Origin: Cocos nucifera
Taxonomy: Eukaryota; Streptophyta; Magnoliopsida; Arecales; Arecaceae
Length of the DNA: 64,000 bases
Direction: 5' to 3'
Assembly: GCA_006176705.1 (NCBI GenBank)
Contig: QRFJ01000387.1
Location: 900,462-964,461, forward strand
The notes below the pieces were generated by a model that ran no database searches, was not told the origin of the DNA, and was given only the letters and a program-made list of their open reading frames with translations. Positions 36,914 to 48,984 of this stretch are shown piece by piece. Position 1 is the stretch's first letter. Every line of letters begins with the position of its first letter. The position numbers were made by a program, and so were the translations under genes.

Positions 36914-39607
36914 TTGTTTTCTATGATAGTTGAAATGGCACAATCAAGGTACGTCTTTCCTCAGATTCATCAACTGTTAGGAGAGTTTTCTGATGTTTTT
37001 GAGGAACCAGCCACCCTTCCTCCACCGAGACAATGTGATCACTATATTCCTCTCAAACCTAATGCAAGCCTTGTTCATGTAAGGTCTATAGGTATTCTTA
37101 CCATCAGAAGGGGAAGATTGAGAAATTGATCACACAGATGCTACAGCCCAGTCAAAGCCCATATTCGACCCCAACATTATTGGTTAAGAAGAGGATGGGT
37201 TAATGAAGATTTTGTGTAGATTACAAACAGTTGAACAATCTAACAATAAAAAATAAGTTTCCCATACTTTTGATTGATGATCTTTTAGATGTGCTCCATG
37301 ATGCACAGTATTTCGCTAAACTGGATTTGAGATCAAGTTATCACCAGATGAGGATGAAAGAAGAGGATATTCTTGAAACAACATTTAAAATTCACCATAG
37401 GCACTACAAGTTCAAGGTAATGTCCTTTGGACTGACAAATGCACCTGCTACTTTTCAATCTCTAATGAATGACATTTTTTCTCTATACTCGAGGAAATTC
37501 ATAATAGTATTTTTTGATGATATTTTGGTTTATAGTAAGAGGTTGAAACAATATCTTCTTCATTTGCATCTTGCTTTTCAAGTTCTAAGGAAGCATAAGC
37601 TATATGTAGAAGGCTCCAAGTGTTCATTTGGACAATAGTATAAGGAGTATCTGGGTCACATTATCAGCAGGAAAGGAATAGCAACTGAACCCAAAAAGAT
37701 TGAAGCCATGGTTCAAGGCCTAGTACTGTGAAGGCCCTTAGGGGATTCCTTGGGTTGATAGATTATTATAGGAAGTTCATTAGAGGTTATAAGATCATTA
37801 GCAAACCCCTCACTAGACTATTGCAGAAAGAGGGCATCCATTGGTCAGATGAGGCTCAAACAACATTTGAAGCACTCAAGAGAGCAATGGTGACTGCTCC
37901 TGCTTTTGCTCCCCCTGACTTCAATCAACTGTTCACAATAGAAATGGATGCATGTAGCAAGGGCATGGGGGCAATTTTGATGCAAAATGGAAGGCCTATT
38001 GCCTACATAAGTGAAGCTTTTGGGCCTAGGGCACTCCTGCTATCTATATATAAAAAGGAATACTTGGCTATCCTAAAGGCTGCCATCAAATGGGGGCATT
38101 ACTTGGAGCATGATACCCTCATAATCAAGATGGATCATAAGCCACTCAAGTACTTATTGGAGCAGAAATTTTCTACTCAGATGCAAATGAAAGGTGTGTC
38201 CAAACTATCGGGTTTAAGCTATGTTATACAATACAAGAAAAGCCAAGAAAATAAGGTTACTGATGCTTTGTCTGGACTACACACTAAGGAAGAAGAGGAA
38301 TGCATGGGTGTGTCCACTGCATACCTAACTGGATGAAAGAAGTACAGCAGTCATATCTCCAAGATGAACAGCTGTAGGAGCTCATTAGTGCACTTTCCCT
38401 TGATAAAACAACCCATCCGGAGTACTCCTACAAGCAAAGGATATTGAGAAGAAAAGGAAAAATCTGCATTGGGAAGGATACTGCATTGAGACAAATTGAT
38501 TGGTGAAATGCATGATTCAACATTTAGGGGACATTCTAGCAAAAAGGGAACCTATAAAAGTCTGAAACTCTACTTTTATTGGAGAGGAATGAAGCAAGAA
38601 GTGAAAGACTTTGTTAGGCAATGTGACACTTGTCTCAGGAACAAGGAGGACAACACCAAACCATCAGGATTGCTACAGCCATTACCCATACCAGATAGGG
38701 CTTGGAGCTGTATCAGCATGGATTTAATTGAGGGCTTACCAATATCCCATGGGAAGGATGTAATCTTGATAGTAGTGGATCGGTTCATCAAGTATGAACA
38801 TTTTATAGCTCTAGCACATCCATTTACAGTAGCACATGTAGCTAAATTTCTTATACAAAATATCTGCAAGTTGTATGGAGCAGCACAAACAATGGTGACA
38901 AATAAGGATAAGGTATTTGTTAATACCTTCTGGAAAGAATTTTTTAAATCCTTGGGAACCAAATTACTCATAAGTTCTACGTATCATCCTCAAACTAATA
39001 GAGGTTGAATAGGTGTGTGGAACAATATTCAAGGTGCATGACTGCAGATAATTCTAAACAGTGGGCTAAATGGCTATCCTTGGCCCAATTCTAGTACAAT
39101 TTCAACCATCATTCTAGTCTCCAAGTGATCCCGTATGAAGCTTTGTTTGGATTTCCTCTCCCTCATCAGGCAGAGGTGACTAAGTTTCAGCCCAGCATAG
39201 AGATAGTGCAGAAATATAATGCTGACCGGGAGTAGTTGGTCCAACTCAAGGATAATCTCAAGAAGTCACAAGAAAGGACAAAGTTCTATGCGGATATAAA
39301 AAGGAAAGATGAGGTAAATGTGGGAGGCACGGTGTATCTTAAACTTCATCCTTATAGGGAATATTCGATGCAGGCAAGAACTAATATGAAGCTTACCCCC
39401 AAATATTATGAGCCCTTCCCACTGATACAAAGGATAAGTCTAGTGGCTTTCGAGCTTCAACTACCACCAAACAATTCCATTCATCCTGTGTTTCATGTGT
39501 CTCTATTGAAAAAGAAGGTGGGAAACAACACGAAGGCTTCAACTACATTACCATCTGCAAACATAGAGGGCATCTCTAGAGTGGAACCTCAAGGGATGCT
39601 AAACTGA
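36914..39607 (+). pseudogene. Reina-like pol: reverse transcriptase, RNase H, integrase
   Basis: Pieces in order. RT starts about 37000 and is clearest at 37231-37638 (FAKLDLRSSYHQMRM, FGLTNAPATFQ, and FFDDILVYSK where most have YxDDILV, first position changed). RNase H is at 37728-38336 (FTIEMDACSKGMGAILMQ, QYKKSQENKVTDALS). Integrase is at 38496-39008 (zinc-binding CDTC near 38620, SMDLIEGLP, VVDRF, SSTYHPQTNRG), continuing at 39236-39607 with the C-terminal region (IHPVFHVSLLKKKV). Stops at 37128, 37637, 38334 and 39006 break the frame. After the stop at 39605 a decayed chromodomain-like tail (LPPWK) and the terminal FPSF motif can be made out near 39665-39715. Confidence 0.85.
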
Positions 39608-39740
39608 AGAGTGAAGAGGAAGGGCAACGCAGCTGTGATTGGAGTACTTATTCAGTAGACCAATCTACCACCTTGGAAGACTACTAGTTGCTGAAGAAAA
39701 TGTTTCCAAGTTTCGATCCTTGAGGACAAGTATCGTCTTC

Positions 39741-39753
39741 AAGGGGGAGGTAT
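39741..39753 (+). other. Polypurine tract of the Reina-like element
   Basis: aagggggaggtat directly before the 3' LTR. Confidence 0.82.
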
Positions 39754-40167
39754 TGTTATACCTGTGGATTGTAAGTCAAATTTATTTATAATTTCTTAAA
39801 ATTCACATCAAATTTAAAGGTTAATTAGAGTAGGGGAGGAGCATGTGTGAGTTTGTTTGGCTCTCGTGAGCTACCTTGAGATGGGAATAAGGCCCTTATA
39901 AGGTGTTGTTGTATGGAAAAAGGAGGATCCATGAAATAAGAATTGATTCTTTTCTCACCTCCCAGATCCCCTTTCTTCCTCTCATCCCTTCTAATCTTCT
40001 ATCCTCATCTCCTCTCTTTTACCATTCTGTTGATTTCTGCATCATAAATTCTAATCGAGGATCCCTTATCTTATCTATGAGGGATGCATCTGCGTGAAGA
40101 GCTACTGATTGTAGATCAGCTGTTCGATCCAACTCCGGAATCAACTAGTTTAGATCTAGGTCTGACA
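39754..40167 (+). repeat. 3' LTR of the Reina-like element
   Basis: 414 bp, TGTTATACCTGTGG ... AGGTCTGACA. Pair of 34770-35173; several small indels and many substitutions separate them. Confidence 0.92.
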
Positions 40168-42632
40168 TTATGATAAGTCGATTTTAAGTTTTTATAGCTA
40201 TTTATTATTTTGATCATGAAATGTTATACCACCCCATATTAGTCTTATATCTTTACATGTTTCAGAGCATATCGATATTATTATACCATACTAAACCATA
40301 TACCAGTATTATAGTAAAATTTAATCGATATAGATCCGGTACCAAGATAATAAATCTTGATTTTAACCCTAAGTTCCTGAATTAGAAGACTAGGATATCA
40401 TACTAGACTGGCTCAATGGTGGCATAGGCTACTCTATTTCTTGGTTCCAATGACTAATACGCTTAACCAGGTCATTTTTTGCATTTCAAAATACAGACTA
40501 ACAAATTAGTAAATCATAGTAGGTATATCAAGCCCCTAAGATAATAACTAAAAGTATATGAGTCAAAGCCAATACCATTGAACTGTGATTTAATAAAATG
40601 GCTACCAATAAAATTATTTTGTGATCCAAAAAAAAATAATTTAAAAAAAGAAGAAGAAGTGAAGACAAAATTTTAGAAACCTTATATGGTTGTCAAACCT
40701 AGAGCAATTCTGGAAATTTAGCATACAAGACCTTAAAAAACATAGTTGGAGAGCAAAATCTTTATTACTTTTAGACCAAATATTTGAAAGTCAAATGAGG
40801 GTTACATATTGATTAGTTACTCAATATGGAGCCACAACAGATATTACCTGGCATAATCTGGATAAAAAAAAATAATGAGTGGCTGAAGACATAAATATTG
40901 GACTTAAATATTAAAAATAGATAAATAAATAACCATAATCATAACCATCTGCCTTATCTCCACTGACTGGAGTAGGCTTTATTCATTCATTATTACCCGA
41001 TTCCTGAATGACAAGTGAATTCTAAAATGATATAAAGTGAACTGGTTCGCACTACAGTTTCGTATAATAGAGAAAAAGGAATGAATAAAGAATGTTATAA
41101 AAAAGAATATTGATCACTTCGCTTCACAGATATAAAACTATCTCATTGTCTTTTTCTACTTTTATTCATCTATCATACCTTGATAAGTTCCGGCCGTTCT
41201 TTCGCCTATATTCATATTAGACCTTTTCTTGGAAAGAAAAAAACTTTATACAACAATAAGAAATGTTCTAAAGTTGTAATGACCAAATATAACAGAACAT
41301 GTTCATTCTACCAAGCAAACCTAATTCATTTTTAATGATAGACTTACAATTATGACGTAGAAACCGAAACAAGCGAACCAACAAGCAACCTAACCATTTC
41401 AATTCAAGTCTACCTCCAGTACTACCACAAACTATTCTGTCATATATCTCTTACCTTCCATTCTTGTTCGTTGAGGTTTCTCTTTCCCTTCAACACAAAT
41501 TCAAGCACCTTACTTAGTTTCATTGACATCTTCGTGATACATCCCTATGCCATCTCAATTTGATATGTACAACTCCTGTGCCACCTCAAACTAGAATAAG
41601 TATTCACTTCTCACTCTACAATCCCTAGTCTACCACATCCATCTTGACATCCTAGCTTCTGCAATGTCCATCTTCTTTGCCTGAAATTTTCTTTTCAACA
41701 CTTTGAAGACAGTATTATGGGTCTCCATTATATTTGTTTTATCTCATGAAACTGCTAAGTATGCAAGTCATAAACCGAAATAGAATTATGCTGCATAAAT
41801 ATGCAACTGAAATTGAATTCAATATCCTGCACAAAATAGTCACCAATCCAAAATGCCATCTATATCCTGAGATCTTATCCAATATGGAAGCTTCAAAGTA
41901 ATTTAGTCTATTGTAGATGTTCTTCCTTAATTCATTAAGCATTTATAGCGCAACAGGTCACCAATTGCATGGTTCTCTAAATTTGTCCAACTAGAATTAG
42001 CCGAACCATGGTTTATATAAGAACGGTGCATGAATTAAGCATTTAAAGATTTTTTAAACATAAAACTTTCAAATACACTCCCTTGTTCTAGCTAATTTTA
42101 TTTCTAGATGTTAAAACAAAAAAAATGTTCTCATTGGCATACAAACAGTAGATGGTAAAAGCAAACCAAAACAGGGGAAACTCGGATTATAAGGACCTAA
42201 TGATCTTAGAGAAACAGCCAAATTTTAATTAAAAAGAAAAACACTATTGAATATCATGCATTACATCTATTTGGATTCGAAATCACAATAGACTCCCAGA
42301 TTACTGAACAATGAAGATAAAGCAAGAAAAAAAAAAATCAGTCCTATCACCTATTTAAAAGGTTTGATGTTAATTGACTTATGATCCAAATTGTTTTAAC
42401 CTGGACTACAGGTTCCATGTAGTTTTATAACACCGGTAACAGCAAAGATGATCATAACAATTGTCCACTTGCCCCAAAATAGGGGCTGCTCAGAAGATGA
42501 CAAACCTCTACATTATCAACATATTATTGAGACAAATATGGGTACCATTTTAAAATAAAATAGGCTATGCCATGGTTATTAGATAACCTTTAATCCTCCA
42601 CCTAATATATTAATTATATAATATATGCTTTA
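40168..42632. other. Low-copy-looking sequence, continuation of 30572-34769
   Basis: No ORF of note, no LTR and no pol motif recognised. It is the other side of the Reina target site. May be intron or intergenic. Confidence 0.4.
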
Positions 42633-43110
42633 TGTTGGCACGAAATCTGACCATCGTCGGAGTTGAAGCTGGATTTGGAGAGGACGAGGTCGCTGTTGAG
42701 ACCTACAAAACAAGTCTCATCCAAAGTCTGGGGTGGTGGCTCCAGTAAGACCCTCCGACGATCAAGTCAGCTCTTTCGGCCAACAGAAATGGAATACGCA
42801 GAGAGATTCTAGCAGAGTTTTGAGGAAGAGAAGGAGAGCTTCCGGAAGAAAGCATATCTGGAGGGTTTCTTATATGGATGGAGCCTGTAACAAACTGATA
42901 GTGACAGTCGTAACCATCCGATAGTGGGCTGTTCAGAGCCACGTGGGGTTTGTTACGGGGGATAGTATTTGTTGTCGCGATGTGTGAGCCCGTCGAGGTC
43001 CAATGGTCAAAGCTCGGATGGGAGCGATTGACGATTCTTTTGGCTATATCGAGAATGAGTGCCGAGGTCCTCTGGGGCTGCTGGATGGAGTTTGAAGGGA
43101 GTTTAGTTAT

Positions 43111-43610
43111 TTGGAGGAGTTTGTCTAAAAGAGAAATCCAGAAGAAGTTCGACTGTTGGAGGAGTCCGATTGAAGGAGAAGTTCGGTAGAAGTTTGACTG
43201 TTGGAGGAGTCCGGTTGGAGGAGGAGTCGGGCTGAAGAAAAAGTTCGGAAGGAGTTCAACTACTGGAGGAGTCCGGTTGAAGGAGAAGTCTGGAAGAAGT
43301 TCGACCATTGGAGGAGTCCGACTGAAGAAGAAGTTCGGAAGGAGTTCAACTGCTGGAGGAGTCCGACTGAAGGAGAACTCTGGAAGAAGTTCGACCATTG
43401 GAGAAGTCCGATTGAAGGAGAAGTTCGGAAGGAGTTCAACTATTAGAAGAGTCTGACTAAAGGAGAAGTTCGGAAGGAGTCCAATTATCAGAGGAGTCTG
43501 GCTGAAGGAAAAGTCTGAAAGGAGTTCGACTGTTGGAGGAGTCCGATTGGGGGAGGAGTCTGGTTGAAGGAGAAGTTCGGAAGGAGTTCGACCATTGGAA
43601 GAGGCCCGAG
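43111..43610. repeat. 45-bp minisatellite (about 11 units)
   Basis: tggaggagtccga-type units start at 43112, 43157, 43202, 43264, 43309, 43354, 43399, 43444, 43489, 43534 and 43596: spacing is 45 except for two steps of 62. Because 45 is a multiple of three, long repetitive ORFs arise on both strands; these are by-products, not genes. Confidence 0.9.
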
Positions 43611-44329
43611 GTTTAATTTTGGAGGCTACTACCGGGCGAGATCCTTCTGAGATCAAGCATCCAGTCGAACTTCGGCAGGAGCAGGTTTATCCCCAACACT
43701 AGTCCCCCTACTTTCGAGTTTGAAGTTCAAGAAAAGCGAGTACCGAGTGTGACTGCCGAAGTTCCTTTTCATTTTCTATGTTTGCTAGGGCGAGGCATTT
43801 CTTGGTGCTTCAATGCCGGCGTCGAAACTTCATAAATTTGAGATGACCCGAAGAGACGCTTTTGGAGCTCCGCACCAAAACTCTGCCTAGGGTATGATGT
43901 CATTATGAGCCTATCCACCATCAATCTCTACCATGATAGAGGGGGCACGCATCGGATATAGGCCGGTCGAAGGGGATTCACAATCATAACCACCTAAAAT
44001 TCTTAGGGCTATTTAACCCATTTCCTTCTCTCGAGTCGTTACCTCTCCCAAAATCTTCTTCCTCCTTTTCTTCTGGTTTTCTTCTCTCCATCGTGCAAGA
44101 GCTCAAGCTTTTCCTTCCGCTTCCTTTGATCTTAGGTATTCTTCCATCTGTCTTCTATGGCCTTCATCGTCTCCCTGCCTCTTTCAATCGACTTAGGTCA
44201 GCTTCGCTATCCTTTCCCGAGTTATTTCTGCATTCTCTGCTTTCCACTCCTTAGGTCTTTTTGTAAAAATTTTTTGCACTTCATTTTTTTAGCTTTTCGA
44301 GCATTTTTTACGATTTTGCTTTGATCCAG

Positions 44330-44845
44330 ATGTCCATCGAGGAATCCTGCTCGACCTACTCGGGGAGTTCGGCTCCTCTAGCCTTAGCGAACCTATCTTC
44401 CAGGGAGGCTAAGCTTTCTGAGTTGCCCCCTCCTTTCTTTGCATCGATAGTTATTGCCTGCCAACTTTGGCTCGACGATCTTTCGTTAGCTAGGATTCAG
44501 TTCGGTATTTCCTCCGAATACGAACTGAAACTTTTCGGATCCAATGATAAGGCCTGCTCTCTACCTTCCGACCGAACCTGCCTATATTTAGGAGCTCTTC
44601 GAGTTGGGCTTAGGTTATCCTTACCCCCTCTCGTGGCCAACCTATTTAGATTTCTCAATATCTTCCTTGCTGCTATGGCACCGAACTCCTTTAGGTTCAT
44701 CGTAGGATTTCTTTCCTTCTATACCATAGTAGGCATCCGACCTACAATTTTCTTATTTCAGACCTTCTTTACCTTCAAACGCCATCCGACTACTAAGGAT
44801 TGGTGGTATGTGTCCCCCCAATTTGGTAGGAAGAGATTACTTAAG
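44330..44845 (+). pseudogene. Plant 'putative gypsy type transposon' domain ORF, 3' end lost
   Basis: ATG at 44330 (MSIEESCSTYSGSSAPLALA). The run LYLGALRVGLRLSLPPLVAN, then FRFLNIFLAAMAPNSFRFIV, and RHPTTKDWWYVSPQFGRK near the end are characteristic of the Transposase_28 / 'putative gypsy type transposon' family found in the gag region of plant gypsy elements. I know no biochemical role for it. The reading frame is open for about 172 codons and is then cut by the copia A2 LTR at 44846, which supplies a chance stop. No continuation is found downstream of A3, so the 3' side was lost or lies outside the window. Confidence 0.72.
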
Positions 44846-47124
44846 TGTTAGATATATGTGCTCTAGAAGTCAAAATTGGCTGACACTTGTAATACACTTA
44901 TAGGGGCAAAATTATAATTTTGACTAATATCAATAAAATGAATTATTTTCTATCACATATATGTATTTAGTGTCTGTGATACATCGTTTGAGTTAATGAT
45001 AATGATAATTCATATTTTTAAGAGTTGAAAATTTAAGACATGAATAATCATTATTAACTCATAAAATGCTTCCGACCATAGGATCATCACGAGGATGGTG
45101 ATTGATCCAGAAGGTTGGTGTACAATCGCTTCTCTTTAGTAGATAAATCTTGAGTCTACGGTGTGGAGACACCGGAGCGAGAGTATAGATACTCGTTAGA
45201 GAACGAGGGCACTGAGCGTGACCACCTCGAGTAGTCATTAGGAAGTCTACCTTCTCGTCAATGACTGACTCGATGCTACAGTAGTGTGTCTGGTTCTTTG
45301 ACCTGAGGTGCATCGACAGTTCACCTTAAGGGTGTTATAGTTTGACTATACCATTACTCGATCTCCTAGCCATATGGAATTCCTGAGGTGAATGTTGGCT
45401 ATAGCATGTTCATTGTAGGAACTGGATAGCATCAAGATGAAATCTATCTACCTCGGTGGTAGAGGAGCAGCCCTATGATGATCATGAGAATCAAGTCTTG
45501 AAGCCCATGGCCCTGATAGAGTAAAATAATAGAAAAAGTTTCTATTTAGATTTTCACATTGGACTTGAAATCGAATGATTACATCATATGACAGAGACTA
45601 GGGTTTGACGAGTTCACCTTAACCCTAATCTGATCGGGGCTCAAGATAGAAGAACTTAATCATACAAGTAGCTGCACCAAGAGGTTCACATTCAGCTCTG
45701 ATGGGTTGCCACCATATACTGCTAGGTGTCACTGGTGGATTTTGGGAGCAATTAGAATGATTTAGATGATCGATCATTCTAGCTATTCAAATCAGAAGAG
45801 TTCTGATCCATCGAAAGGAGTTTCGATGATGTCGATGATAGAGATCATGACATATCCCATTACCATACAGAATTGAACCTAACTGGGTCACACAAATAAG
45901 GGTTTGAATCTGATGATCATCAATTGAACTGATCCAGTTCAATTGATCTGAATGAGATTCAATTAGGTTCAAGAAAATTATGCTAGCACTCGATTGAACC
46001 TAACATTCTTCTTTTACTATCATAAATAAGTTGTTCTGTCTGAGCCAAAGAAGTTTATGCTCAATTAGAGGCCTTCATATGGTATGACTAGAGCTTGACC
46101 AAGTCAGAAAAGGTTGTCTTATTTTGTAAGACATTATCTGTCATTTTTGGTTACCTGCCATTTCTCGTTCTTTGACTTTGGTCAAAAGTTGATCTTTGAC
46201 TGGTCAAATATTGACCATAGACACTTTGACTTCTGTCCATATGTCATGCACCTATTGGAGGGCTGGTGGGGGCCTATCCTTCTATCAGAACCTGGCAAGG
46301 AGGAGGGTGCATGCCACCCTTGGTGTGTGCCCAAGTTGGAGGCGCTTAGGAGTCCCTGTTGGATAGGGACTCCATCTTCTTTCTGGATTCCAATTAGAGT
46401 TCTCCTAAGAACCAACTTTGACTGGTCTTAGGCACCCTCTAAGGAGGAATCCATGGAACTCTATTCTCACCAATTAGATTTAGATCTGATTTCATAAAGG
46501 GTTGTGATTGGTTGGAAAGAAGAGGAGTTGGATCACGCTTAGTCCATAAATAAGATCTACGCCCAACTCAAATTAAGATTGAAATCATAATTCTCCACGT
46601 CCCAAGGCTGCTTCTCCTCTCCTCCTCCACGCCAAACCCACCTTCTCCCTCTCCTCTCCACGTCCAAAAGGAGTTTTGGACCTTGGTTGGTGCGATCCAG
46701 ATGAGAGAAAGGCGATTGAAAGCTAAAAGGCTGCACTGCTGCAAAGGACGGCTGCTGATCTTCAAAAGGAGTTTTGAAGATCCTCTAGATCAGATCTAAA
46801 TCTGATTTTTGGAGACATGATAGAAAAGAAGAAGAACTCCAGATCCAACCTGAGTGGATACCGATAGAGATCAGACACTTGCGTGGCTAGATCCAGAACC
46901 TTCCGCTGCTTACAGGATCATCAACGGATAATAGGATTACCCACTTCAAGATAAATTAAATTTGATTTAATTTATCTAAATTTATTTTAATTTTTAAAAT
47001 AATAATAATCATATCTGAAATATCTTAGATTTGATATAGATTAAAGAGTAAAAATTTTAAAATATATCTCTTGATCTGATCAGATTTGAACGAACCTGGA
47101 CTGAAAAATCAGAATTTTTCTTCA
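44846..47124 (+). repeat. 5' LTR of copia element A2
   Basis: 2279 bp, TGTTAGATATATGTG ... TTTTTCTTCA. Same family as 374-2654 and 57652-59931 but more diverged. cataaataa near 46545 is the TATA box. Confidence 0.93.
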
Positions 47125-48984
47125 ACTGATATCAGAGCCAAGGTTCTAAAAGTATTTAGATCTAATTTTAAATTTATTTTAATTAGAAAATAAGTTATTT
47201 CAGATGTCACATGAGATGTGATCATATCTGAAATAAAAAAAAATTAAAATTAAATGATTTGGACCTAAGATTAGAAAATATGCATGACTAGTTCTAAAAT
47301 AGAATAGTTCTATAGAATAGTCTTGTATGTTTTCAATTTAATTTAATTAAATCATATTTTAGATTAATTTATTTACTATTTTTTGATATTATAATGGTTA
47401 TAATAACATCTAAAAATAGTAAATAAAAATTATTTAATTTTAAATATCATATGAGATATGATTGATGCATGTCTAGACTAGTTGTAGAATAGTTTTACAT
47501 AATATCTAGATTAGAATTTATTTTGATTAGATCAATTTAAATCTAATTTTTTAAATTATTATGAGATAATTTAGATCTGAAAATATGTATGATTCGATAC
47601 ATGAGATGTATGCAAAATATGCCATGATTAGATCTAATTTGTATATGAGATATATGATATACATCTAAAATTGTTTTATAGTATTGCATGTTCCTGATTA
47701 AGGCATTCCTCTTGGCCGTCCGGTCATAAGAATGAAGAAGGGTTTAAAGCCCTCTCCTCCCATCCGATGGGGCATTCTTATGACGTGTAGGGGTGCTGCG
47801 CATTCGTCCTTAATCAGAAATCCAAAACTTACTTTCTGCAAAATTCTAGATCCTGAAATCCTAGGATTTATTGTGCATATTTTATTTATGAACCCTACTT
47901 AATTAAAAATTAAGATTATGAAATATTAATTAGATCTAAAATTGAGAATTTCAGATCTAAGACATATTCATAATACTGGGTTCGGACTTGGGTAGCTCAA
48001 TTAGGTCTAAGTGGTTGATCAAATCGAATCAAGAGTTGGTTAGAGGGGATCAACAATGCTTAAATTGATCAGCCTAATAGGATTAAGTCTGGGTCAAGAT
48101 CGAGTCACGATCAAGCAAGACCTAATTAGGCTCAGAGGTTAGAGTCTGGATTGTAGGCTAACCCAATTTGTTCTGACTCAATAATTTGGTGTCTAAGGTA
48201 AGTTTGGCACATACGATCGACTAGTTTTTAATTGGAAGCTACTCGACCTGAATGCGTTCTTGTACGAGTTAATGGCATATTCCTTCCACCGGTCTAACTT
48301 ACCTAGCCATATCTGTTGACACAGTTCTGATATGAGATGGTCAATAATCCGAGCTAACCCATGCCACTAGGTTAGTCATAATTGTTATGACTATGATAAG
48401 TCTAGTTTAAAGAGACCTGATCAATTCTTCCTAAGAAAAAATTAAGTCTGAGATCTTCCACCATTGTAGATGTGTGGGCTCTTTTCGAGATTGATTGTTC
48501 TCGGCTAGATATAGTGGCTTAGTTGCACCGGAAAGATGCAACTATGTCTATTAGGCATTGGATGCTATGGGCTGGAGGATGAGTTGGGCTTAATATTTCA
48601 AATACGGTGAGAGACTCAATTAGAAATCCAGTCTGTGCAAATGGTGGGTTTGACTTAACTAAGGAGTGGATCAATATTCCAGATATGATGAGATTCATGA
48701 ATTAGAGATCAAGTTTGGGTGCACCATGATTAGAGAATCATTGAACAAGAGTTGTTCACTCATTGGCTAACCCATCACCAATAACTGTTAGGTGAGGTAA
48801 TGAGTCAGTTGGTGAGACCGCACCACCCACTAGAAATCATTAATCGTGGAGATTTTCTCATCTCTACAGAGAAAGTGTAGGGATCCGAGAAAATAGTGGA
48901 AGCTAATTTATTTAAAAATAAAATTTTTAAATAAATTGATCAAGTCATAATTACAATATCTAACTAGAATCTTTGACTCTCTAC
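47125..48984 (+). mobile_element. A2 leader with primer binding site
   Basis: Starts with ac and tgatatcagagcc (47127, one change from the initiator-Met site). Non-coding. Homologous to 2655-4525, including the stem-loop at 47694-47817. Confidence 0.82.
47694..47817 (+). other. Conserved stem-loop in the A2 leader
   Basis: Outer stem ctgattaagg/ccttaatcag (47694-47703 with 47808-47817). The inner stem is a perfect 12-base pairing, gtcataagaatg (47723-47734) with cattcttatgac (47773-47784). It differs from A1 at both partners of two base pairs, so pairing is kept despite mutation. Confidence 0.6.

Larger units (their letters stand above)
34770..40167 (+). mobile_element. Reina-like Ty3/gypsy chromovirus, full length but decayed
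   Basis: 5.4 kb with 404/414-bp LTRs, an initiator-Met primer site and gypsy domain order: Gag, protease, reverse transcriptase, RNase H, integrase, chromodomain relic. Flanking pentamers ttata (34765-34769) and ttatg (40168-40172) agree at 4 of 5 bases. Short LTRs and compact size fit the Reina clade. It splits low-copy-looking sequence. Confidence 0.88.
42633..44845 (+). mobile_element. 5' part of a gypsy-type element (LTR plus gag-like ORF), cut by copia A2
   Basis: Begins TGTTGGCACGAAATC at 42633 after AT-rich sequence. A stretch ending ccccaaca at about 43697 mirrors the start (tgttgg). It carries a 45-bp minisatellite, then a promoter-like ctatttaa (about 44009), a pyrimidine-rich leader, and an ORF of the plant 'putative gypsy type transposon' domain. 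The LTR end and primer site are not evident. Everything beyond 44845 is missing: the LTR of A2 follows at once. Confidence 0.55.

Noticed and set aside
42703..43656. 317-codon ORF on the minus strand
   Set aside because: It is driven by the 45-bp minisatellite (a multiple of three) in an LTR-like region; repetitive residues, no known domain, and a similar ORF on the other strand.
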